Source: CAZMGT01 sp964565895
Lineage (GTDB): Bacteria; Armatimonadota; Zipacnadia; UBA1398; CAZMGT01
DNA: 16,454 bases
Direction: 5' to 3'
Assembly (NCBI GenBank): GCA_964565895.1
Contig: CAZMGT010000072.1
Span: forward strand, 1 to 16,454
Below the pieces are notes generated by a model. It did no database searches. It was not told the origin of the DNA and saw only the letters and a list, made by a program, of their open reading frames with translations. Below, in pieces: positions 6,201 to 11,769 of the stretch. Each line of letters starts with the position of its first letter. Position 1 is the first letter of the stretch. Made by a program: the position numbers and the translations under genes.

Positions 6201-7157
6201 ATGTCCCAACGGCTCAGCCGTCGCGCCGCGCTGCGCTGCCTTGTCGGCCTCGCTCTCGGTGGGGCGCTGGCCGGGCCTTCTCGCGCCGCTGCCCAGCGCG
6301 CCCCCGCGCCCACCGGCTTGACCGCCTACCAGTTCGGCTTTCGCGTGTGGGTCCGCTACAACGGGTTTGAGCTCACCTGCTACCGCGCCGAGCCGACGCA
6401 GAAATATCCCTACTTCTACCCCTTCGTCGGCCCGGCGTCCGGCCGCTCGCTGACCATCGAGTCTGGCCAGCCCTACCCCCACCACCGCTCCATCCTCTTC
6501 GCCTGCGACCGGGTCAACGGCGCGAATTTTTGGCAGCAGGGCACCGACCGCGGACAGATCGTCTCCCGCGGGCCGACGATCGTCCGCGCCGATGAGCGCG
6601 CCGTGGTTCTCGCCGATCGCTGCCGCTGGCAGGCCCCCGCGGGCCAGGCGGTCATCGCCGACGAGCGCCGGTTTACCATTACCGCTCCCACCCCCGCGCT
6701 GCGCCTGCTTAACGCCGAGATTACCCTTTCCGCGCTCGCGGACATTCATATTTCGAGGACAAACCACTCGCTGTTTGCCATTCGCGCTGCTCCGGACCTT
6801 GCGCCGGCGGGCGGGGGAACGCTGGTTAACTCGGCGGGCCGGCAGGGGGAGAAGGGCACCTGGGGCGAGAAGGCGCAGTGGTGCGCGTTTTTCGCCAAGC
6901 GCGGCGAGCAAGTGGAGGGCATCGCCCTGTTCGACCACCCGCGTAACCCCTGGTCGCCCTGCCCCTGGTTTACCCGCGACTACGGCTTTGCCTCGCCCAC
7001 TCCGTTTTACTGGCTCGGCCAAGAGGGCTGGTCGCTCGCCGCGGGGCAATCCATTCGCCTGCGCTATCTCGTTGTCGGCTTCGCCGGCGACCCGGAGCAG
7101 GCGGGCTTGGGCGATCTTTTCCGCCGCTGGGCAAGCGGTGGCTTAGCCCCCGCCTAG
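6201..7157 (+). CDS. Secreted DUF6807 (PmoA-like) family protein with Tat-type signal
   Basis: This is a 318-aa protein; ATG at 6201 follows the strong SD AAGGAGGAG. The N-terminus has a twin-arginine-like signal (SRRAALR at 6-12, a hydrophobic stretch to about 25, and SRAAA before cleavage). The body carries the DUF6807 core: YPHHRSILFACDRVNGANFW (92-111), the HISRTNHSLFAIR region and LVNSAGRQGEKGTWGEKAQW, corresponding to the family's typical PHHRG...VNGxDFW and G...G.K.AxWC segments. Databases often name this family PmoA, but it is not methane monooxygenase. Members occur beside carbohydrate-degradation genes in PVC bacteria and Bacteroidetes; no reaction is assigned. It sits 35 bases after rpiB. 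Its TAG stop shares the palindrome CTAG with the stop of the convergent GspF-like gene, so the two genes overlap by 4 bases. Confidence 0.88.
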   Translation: MSQRLSRRAALRCLVGLALGGALAGPSRAAAQRAPAPTGLTAYQFGFRVWVRYNGFELTCYRAEPTQKYPYFYPFVGPASGRSLTIESGQPYPHHRSILFACDRVNGANFWQQGTDRGQIVSRGPTIVRADERAVVLADRCRWQAPAGQAVIADERRFTITAPTPALRLLNAEITLSALADIHISRTNHSLFAIRAAPDLAPAGGGTLVNSAGRQGEKGTWGEKAQWCAFFAKRGEQVEGIALFDHPRNPWSPCPWFTRDYGFASPTPFYWLGQEGWSLAAGQSIRLRYLVVGFAGDPEQAGLGDLFRRWASGGLAPA

Positions 7158-8335
7158 CCTGCGCGCTGGACGACGAGCTCGGCGATGGCGTCGTACATCT
7201 CGCGAACGACCTCCGCTCCGCCCAGCTTGGCCAGAAGAGCGGCGGCCGCTGCCGCGCATCCCAGGGCAACGGCCCACAGCGAGCGGCGCGCCCGCGCGGC
7301 GCTTGCCTGCGCGCGCTGGTCATATTCCTCCGCGGCCCAGCTTAAAAATCCCTGAATGTCTCCCGTGCGCTCCGCCGCTGCCGCTCCGTGGAGGACTGCT
7401 TGGCCAAACGCCCCGGTTGCCTCCCACGCTTCTCGCCAGGAGCGCCCCTCGGCCAGCGCTTGCCCTCCCCGGCGCAAGAGGGCCACCTGGGGCGCGGGGT
7501 GCGCGGCCTCCACGGCGCGGGTAAACGCCCCTGCGGCGCTCACCCCTGCTGCGTAGAGGGTGGCGCAAAGACGGAGGAAGCGGCACAGCGCCAGCTCCTC
7601 CTCCAAGCGCCCGAGCCAGGGAAGCGCTTGGGCCCAGCGCTCGGCCCGGAGCGAGAGCCTCGGCGAGGTGCGCGCCAGGCGAACAAGCCATAGCGCCGCN
7701 NNNNNNNNNAGGTACATCCCCAAAAGCCAGTATGTGGCCCATTGCCCGGGCGGCAGGACGAGTAGATAAGCGAGCGCGGGGGCGAAAAGGGCGAGGGCGA
7801 GCGCTGCTTTTATCGTCGCCGCCGCTGCGGAAGGTAGCCCGCGCAGCTCCCCCTCGCGCCGCAGGAGGGAGATGACGAGGGCGAGGACCTCCTCCAGTCG
7901 TCCCGTCGCTTCGCCCGCGGCCAGCGCTCGCGCGACCCAAGCCGGCATATACCCCGGCCGCGCGGCAAGGGCCTCCGAAAGTGGCACCCCACGCACCGCC
8001 CCTTCCGCGCACTCTACCGCCAGGGCCCCGAGCCGCCGGTCGTCCAGCCGCCGGGCCATGCTCACCAGGGCGTTGGCCAGCGAGATCCCCGCGCCGAGCA
8101 GCGTGGCCAGGTGGACGAAAAACACCGCTTGCGCCTCCACGTCTACCGGCCGCAGAATGAGCCGCACGCGCAGGCCCAGCCCCCCACACGCCCCGGGCTG
8201 CATTTCGCGCACGGCGACGACGAACAGCTCGCGCCGGTGCACCTGCTTGAGCGCCGCGGAAAGGCTCTCCGCGACGACAAGCTCTTCGCGCTGCGCCCCG
8301 TGCTTGTCGCGAACGCGGATCTCGAAAACGGGCAT
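7154..8335 (-). CDS. GspF/PilC-type inner-membrane protein, copy 2 (contains assembly gap)
   Basis: This is a protein of about 393 aa with ATG at 8335 and SD TAGGAGAG upstream. The N-terminus MPVFEIRVRDKHG, then AAALKQVHRRELFVVAV, is the short GspF lead domain. The first T2SSF domain (about 68-165) shows FFVHLATLLGAGISLANAL and GVPLSEALAA, followed by membrane segments near 170-193 and 199-218. The second domain (about 240-340) shows CRFLRLCATLYAAGVSAAGA and AAAERTGDIQGFLSWAAEE, then a final membrane helix near 345-366. Family knowledge: these proteins form the inner-membrane platform of type II secretion and type IV pilus machines. Ten N bases (7700-7709) hide residues 209-212; the frame is the same on both sides. 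It is the last gene of the fol-gspF block, 33 bases after copy 1. No secretion ATPase or pilin lies next to it. Confidence 0.85.
   Translation of the reverse strand: MPVFEIRVRDKHGAQREELVVAESLSAALKQVHRRELFVVAVREMQPGACGGLGLRVRLILRPVDVEAQAVFFVHLATLLGAGISLANALVSMARRLDDRRLGALAVECAEGAVRGVPLSEALAARPGYMPAWVARALAAGEATGRLEEVLALVISLLRREGELRGLPSAAAATIKAALALALFAPALAYLLVLPPGQWATYWLLGMYXXXXAALWLVRLARTSPRLSLRAERWAQALPWLGRLEEELALCRFLRLCATLYAAGVSAAGAFTRAVEAAHPAPQVALLRRGGQALAEGRSWREAWEATGAFGQAVLHGAAAAERTGDIQGFLSWAAEEYDQRAQASAARARRSLWAVALGCAAAAAALLAKLGGAEVVREMYDAIAELVVQRAG
7700..7709. other. Assembly gap of 10 N
   Basis: Ten undetermined bases lie inside the second GspF-like gene. The reading frame continues across them as written, so the real missing length, if different from 10, should leave remainder 1 on division by 3. 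The gap falls in or beside a membrane-segment coding region rich in G and C. Confidence 0.98.
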
Positions 8336-8368
8336 GGGCGCTCTCCTACGACATGCGCGGGCGGGGCG

Positions 8369-9562
8369 CTAGGGCAGCGGCCCGTAGCCGAACACGCGGA
8401 AGATCGCTTCCCCAACCCTTTGCACGGCGTGCTGGGCGCCGAGGACCACGCTGGCCAGGCCCGTAGCGCCGGCGGCGACGGCGAGCATCGCCCAGCTCCA
8501 GCGCGTGCACCGGCCAAGGCTTGCGCGCATCTCGCGCTCGCACTGCCCCGCGCCCTCCTCGAGCATCTGCTCCAGCGCTCCCGCCTGCTCGCCGGTGGCC
8601 ACAAGCCCCACCACCCGCCGCGGAAACACGCGCGCCGCGGCCAGGGCCTCGGCGATCGTCCATCCCTCGCGCACGAGCTGCGCCGCGCGGCGCATTCCCC
8701 GCTCCATCCACCAGTGGCCGCAGGTCGGCCCCGCGGTCTCCAGCGCCGTCTCCGGCGCGACCCCCGCCCCGAGCAGCTCCTGCAGGCAGCGCAGCGCGCG
8801 CAGCCCGGCCATGTTCCGCAGCAACCGCCCGGTTATGGGCAGAGCGAGAAGCGCGTGCTCCCACACGGCGCGCACGAGCGGAAAACTCTTCAGCGCGCGG
8901 AGCAGGTACCACCCCATCGCCGCGGCGAGGAGCACCGGCGCGCCATATGCCGCCACGGTGCTCAGCCACTGCTCCTGCCCTCCGACGATCGCCGTGGGCA
9001 GCGTCGCCGCAACGATCCCTCCCGCGACAACCACCCGGGCGAACACAGAACATGCGCTAAACCGCTCCGCAAGTGCCTCGCGCAGGCGAAACTCCTCGCC
9101 GAGGAGGTCGAGCACAACGTCAACGGCCCCCGCGCGCTCGGCAGCGGCAACCGTCGCCTGGACCCAGGGCGGAAAGGTGTAATAATCCAGGGCCATGATT
9201 TCCGAAAGCGGGGTGCCTCGGGCCAGTTGCTGGGCGGCCTGCGCGGAAAACCGCGCCAGCCGCTCTTCGCGCGCGCTTTCGCCGACCGCGCGCAGGGCCT
9301 CGCTCAGCCCCCTGCCTCCGCGCAGCGCTGCGGCGAGCTGTGCGAAAAACTGGGCGTAGCTGTCCGGCCGAATGGGCCACAGCGCAGCGCGGATCCCGGG
9401 AAACGGGTTGACCGAAAGCGGCCGACGCAGGCGGGCCACTTCGAGAACGAAATACCCCCGCGCGCGCACCTGGCGGGCCGCCGCGGACTCGCTCGGCGCG
9501 GCGACGATCGTCCTCTCCGTTCGCCCCTCGCGGTCTCGCGCGGTTATGCGGAACAGAGCCAT
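8369..9562 (-). CDS. GspF/PilC-type inner-membrane protein, copy 1
   Basis: This is a 397-aa protein of standard GspF length. ATG at 9562 has TGAGG 8 bases upstream, overlapping the folK stop; the longer open frame to 9883 runs into folK and is rejected. The lead domain reads MALFRITARDREG, then ARQVRARGYFVLEV. T2SSF domain 1 (about 68-165) contains SYAQFFAQLAAALRGGRGLS, GTPLSEIM and AAAERAGAVDVVLDLL. Two membrane segments lie near 172-192 and 203-222. Domain 2 (about 252-345) contains ALRCLQELLGAGVAPETAL and VGLVATGEQAGALEQMLEEG, then a last membrane helix near 355-376. Only 10 bases separate it from folK, so it is probably part of the folate operon. Its lead domain resembles that of copy 2 but the two proteins are clearly diverged. 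Platform function is inferred from the family; the machine it serves is not in the window. Confidence 0.88.
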   Translation of the reverse strand: MALFRITARDREGRTERTIVAAPSESAAARQVRARGYFVLEVARLRRPLSVNPFPGIRAALWPIRPDSYAQFFAQLAAALRGGRGLSEALRAVGESAREERLARFSAQAAQQLARGTPLSEIMALDYYTFPPWVQATVAAAERAGAVDVVLDLLGEEFRLREALAERFSACSVFARVVVAGGIVAATLPTAIVGGQEQWLSTVAAYGAPVLLAAAMGWYLLRALKSFPLVRAVWEHALLALPITGRLLRNMAGLRALRCLQELLGAGVAPETALETAGPTCGHWWMERGMRRAAQLVREGWTIAEALAAARVFPRRVVGLVATGEQAGALEQMLEEGAGQCEREMRASLGRCTRWSWAMLAVAAGATGLASVVLGAQHAVQRVGEAIFRVFGYGPLP

Positions 9563-9572
9563 GGGCTGCGCC

Positions 9573-10058
9573 TCACAGCTCGCCCACGCGCCGCACATCC
9601 TGCTTGGGGTGCAGGGCGGTGAGCAACTCGGTGACCGCCTCGCCCGAGGGAAGCTGCGCGGCGGGCCAGATCTCAAGCAGGGGCTCCATAACAAACGCGC
9701 GCCAGCGCAGGGCGGGGTGGGGGATTTGCAGATCCTCCTCGTCGACGACGAGCGAGCCGTAGAGCAAGATGTCCAGGTCAATCTCCCGCGGCTCGCCGTG
9801 CCCGCCGCGCCGGCCGAGCTTGCCCTCGATCTCCTTGCACAGGGCAAGCAGCTCCCGCGGGGCGAGCGCCGTGCGCAGCTCAACCACAGCGTTTAAGAAC
9901 CTCCGCGTGCCGGGCTTCATATCCACCGGCGCTGTGTCATAAACCGAGGAGCGGGCAACTACGGCCACCCCTTGTGCGCTTTGCAGCTCAGCCACCGCGC
10001 GGCGCAGGTTTGCAAGCCGCCGCCCCTTGTTCGAGCCTAAGCCCAAAAACACGCGCAT
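9573..10058 (-). CDS. folK: 2-amino-4-hydroxy-6-hydroxymethyldihydropteridine pyrophosphokinase (HPPK)
   Basis: This is a 161-aa protein of usual HPPK length, which transfers pyrophosphate from ATP to 6-hydroxymethyl-dihydropterin just before the FolP step. Motifs in order: GLGSNKGRRLANLRRAV (6-22), SSVYDTAPVDM, FLNAVVEL, then GEPREIDLDILLYG, which contains the two magnesium-binding aspartates of the DLDILL signature, and IPHPALRWRAFVMEPLLEI. The ATG at 10058 overlaps the folB stop by one base (TAATG), indicating coupled translation. Its stop lies 10 bases before the first GspF-like gene. Order in the transcript is folP-folB-folK. Confidence 0.96.
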   Translation of the reverse strand: MRVFLGLGSNKGRRLANLRRAVAELQSAQGVAVVARSSVYDTAPVDMKPGTRRFLNAVVELRTALAPRELLALCKEIEGKLGRRGGHGEPREIDLDILLYGSLVVDEEDLQIPHPALRWRAFVMEPLLEIWPAAQLPSGEAVTELLTALHPKQDVRRVGEL

Positions 10059-10408
10059 TAGCCCCGCCGCCTCCGAATCTCCACCCCGACGCGCTCGAAC
10101 TCCGCGGTAATCGGCGGGTCGGGCTTAAACACGCGGACGACGACAGCGGCGACCGCCGAATAGTCGCGCAATATCGCCTGGGCAATACGCTCGCCCAGCG
10201 CCTCAAGCAGCCGCACGCTCGGCCCCTCGACGCAGCGCCGGACAAGCCTCATGATGTGCGTATAGTCCACCGTGTCGCCCAGCTCGTCGCTTTGCGCCGC
10301 GCGCGAGAGGTCCAGCTCCAGCTCCACGTCCACAACAAAACGCTTGCTCACCCGCCGCTCGGCCTCGGTTACCCCATGCCGCCCGCGAAACGTCATTCCG
10401 TAGATCAT
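10058..10408 (-). CDS. folB: Dihydroneopterin aldolase
   Basis: This is a 116-aa protein that cleaves dihydroneopterin to 6-hydroxymethyl-dihydropterin plus glycolaldehyde in folate synthesis. The ATG at 10408 overlaps the folP stop by one base (TGATG), which sets the start. Family features: YGMTFRGRHGVTEAER (3-18) with the N-terminal strand and substrate-pocket Glu, DTVDYTHI (45-52), the conserved LLEALGERIA (67-76) and the active-site lysine in VRVFKPDPPI (Lys95). The length agrees with the usual 115-125 aa. It sits between folP and folK with overlapping stop/start codons on both sides. Confidence 0.96.
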   Translation of the reverse strand: MIYGMTFRGRHGVTEAERRVSKRFVVDVELELDLSRAAQSDELGDTVDYTHIMRLVRRCVEGPSVRLLEALGERIAQAILRDYSAVAAVVVRVFKPDPPITAEFERVGVEIRRRRG

Positions 10409-11625
10409 CAGCCGATCGCGCGGTTGCGCCGCAGGATCGCGTCGCTCATCCGGCAAACCCGCACCATCTCCTTTGCATCGTGCACGCGCACCCAATCCGC
10501 TCCGCGCGCAATGGCCGCGGTCACGGACGCCGCCGTGCCCTCCAGCCGCTCGCGGACGTCGAGGTTCAGCACGGCTCCGATAAACGACTTGCGCGAGGTG
10601 CCCACGAGAATCCCGCAGCCTGTCGCCGCGCGGATCTCGTCCAAGCGGTTGAGCAGCTCCAGGTTGTGCTCCACGGTCTTGCCGAAGCCAATCCCCGGGT
10701 CCACGAGAATCCGCTCGCGCGGCACGCCCGCGTCCATCGCCTCGCGGCAGCGCGCGGCGAGAAACTCCGCCACCTCGAGCACGACGTCGCGCTCGTAGCG
10801 CGGGTCGTTCTGCATCGTCCGCGGGCGGCCCTGCATGTGCATCAGGCACACCGCCGCCCCGCGCTCTGCGGCAAGGGGCAACATCTCCGGGTCGCCGGCG
10901 AGCGCGGTAATGTCGTTAATCATCTGCGCCCCGCAGTCCAGCGCCGCGCGGGCGACCTCGGCCTTGTCTGTGTCGATGGAGATGGGCACGCCGAGAGGGG
11001 CGATGGCCTCCACCGCGGGCAGAACGCGGCGCAGCTCCTCCTCGGCGCTCACCGGCTCGGAGCCGGGACGCGTCGACTGCCCCCCGATGTCCAGCAGGTC
11101 CGCGCCGGCCTCGATAAACTGCTCCGCCTGCCGTCGCGCCGCTTGCGCATCGCCGGCGAGCCCGTCGCCCGAGAACGAATCGGGCGTCATATTGATAATC
11201 CCCATAACATACGTCCGCTCGCCCAGGGGAAACCGCTTCTCGCCCACCTGAAACACATACCTCTGCTCCGTGCACGACCCGAGGATCGCCTGGCGCAGCG
11301 ACTCGGCGATCGCCGCCAGGCCAAACGGCAGCCGACCCAGCCGCTGGCACAGGGCGAGAAACTGCCCCACGGTGCCCATGAGCAGGGCCGAGGTCTTCTG
11401 CTGGGTAAGCAGCATGGCGCTTGCGGGCAGAGCCACCTGGCCCCCGCGGGCGAGCATTTCCTGCTTAAGCACGAGCGCCGCCTGCAGCGAAATGTCCTCG
11501 AGCAGCACGCAGCGGTGCACCGCGCTGTGCGCCAGCTCCTCTAGCTCGCCGCGCTCCACGGAAAGCGAGCGCAGCGCGCGCCGCGCTTGGTCAATAGAAG
11601 CGAAGCACATGATCCGGGGAAGCAC
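10408..11625 (-). CDS. folP: Dihydropteroate synthase with N-terminal extension
   Basis: This is a 405-aa protein that joins p-aminobenzoate to hydroxymethyl-dihydropterin pyrophosphate. I chose the GTG at 11625 because GGGGAGGGG ends 5 bases upstream; an ATG five codons later and a longer frame to 11727 lack a suitable SD. The catalytic barrel occupies about 138-405: NMTPDSFSGDG (145-155), GGQSTRPGS (181-189, Gln where Glu is common), SIDT (216-219), MINDI, DPGIGFGK (309-316), GTSRKSF (342-348) and RVHD (380-383). The first 135 residues form the extra N-terminal domain seen in long FolP proteins of several thermophilic and Gram-positive bacteria (LKQEMLARGGQVALP, LLMGTVGQFLALCQRLGRLP); its role is not known to me. 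It is the first gene of the folate operon and divergent from the BT1-family transporter. Confidence 0.96.
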   Translation of the reverse strand: MLPRIMCFASIDQARRALRSLSVERGELEELAHSAVHRCVLLEDISLQAALVLKQEMLARGGQVALPASAMLLTQQKTSALLMGTVGQFLALCQRLGRLPFGLAAIAESLRQAILGSCTEQRYVFQVGEKRFPLGERTYVMGIINMTPDSFSGDGLAGDAQAARRQAEQFIEAGADLLDIGGQSTRPGSEPVSAEEELRRVLPAVEAIAPLGVPISIDTDKAEVARAALDCGAQMINDITALAGDPEMLPLAAERGAAVCLMHMQGRPRTMQNDPRYERDVVLEVAEFLAARCREAMDAGVPRERILVDPGIGFGKTVEHNLELLNRLDEIRAATGCGILVGTSRKSFIGAVLNLDVRERLEGTAASVTAAIARGADWVRVHDAKEMVRVCRMSDAILRRNRAIG

Positions 11626-11630
11626 CGCTA

Positions 11631-11639
11631 CCCCTCCCC
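11631..11639 (-). promoter_or_regulatory. Ribosome binding site of folP
   Basis: On the - strand GGGGAGGGG ends 5 bases before the GTG at 11625. It decides the start of folP. It forms the 3' arm of the adjoining 22-base inverted repeat, so it may be partly masked when the leader folds. Confidence 0.6.
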
Positions 11640-11655
11640 AGGGCGCCCAGGGGAG
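11634..11655 (-). promoter_or_regulatory. Near-perfect 22-base dyad over the folP ribosome binding site
   Basis: CTCCCC and GGGGAG flank the self-complementary GGGCGCCC, with a single symmetric mismatch on each side. As RNA it can fold into a hairpin that includes the folP SD; as DNA it could be an operator. Which of the two, if either, applies is not visible. Confidence 0.45.
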
Positions 11656-11704
11656 ACAGCCCGCTTGGCCGGCGACGTTTGCCCTAGGCAAAGGTTTTGC
11701 GTGC

Positions 11705-11733
11705 ATTGTAACTGAACTACGCGCCAACGCGGG
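11705..11733 (-). promoter_or_regulatory. Weak candidate promoter of the fol operon
   Basis: TACAAT (11710-11705 on the - strand) is a good -10 box, but the -35 region at 17-base spacing (CCCGCG) does not match. The predicted start near 11698 gives a leader of about 73 bases containing the dyad. The call rests on the -10 box alone. Confidence 0.3.
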
Positions 11734-11769
11734 GCTTTGACATTACAAAACCGACGGAGGAGGCTCCCC

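Noticed and set aside
6201..7157. Methane monooxygenase subunit (PmoA)
   Set aside because: The shared label comes from a domain name only; the protein has a Tat-type signal and the DUF6807 core, and lacks the membrane helices of true PmoA.
8111..9622. 503-aa open frame on the + strand opposite the GspF genes
   Set aside because: Low-complexity composition (Arg, Pro, His, Ala) and a span across two well-supported genes on the other strand show it is not coding.
11626..11727. Longer folP start near 11727
   Set aside because: The extra segment is not like other long FolP N-termini, and the GTG at 11625 has an SD at 5 bases.
11737..11742. TTGACA as a -35 box for the BT1-family gene
   Set aside because: The matching -10 position would fall on the ribosome binding site, leaving no room for a leader before the ATG at 11770.
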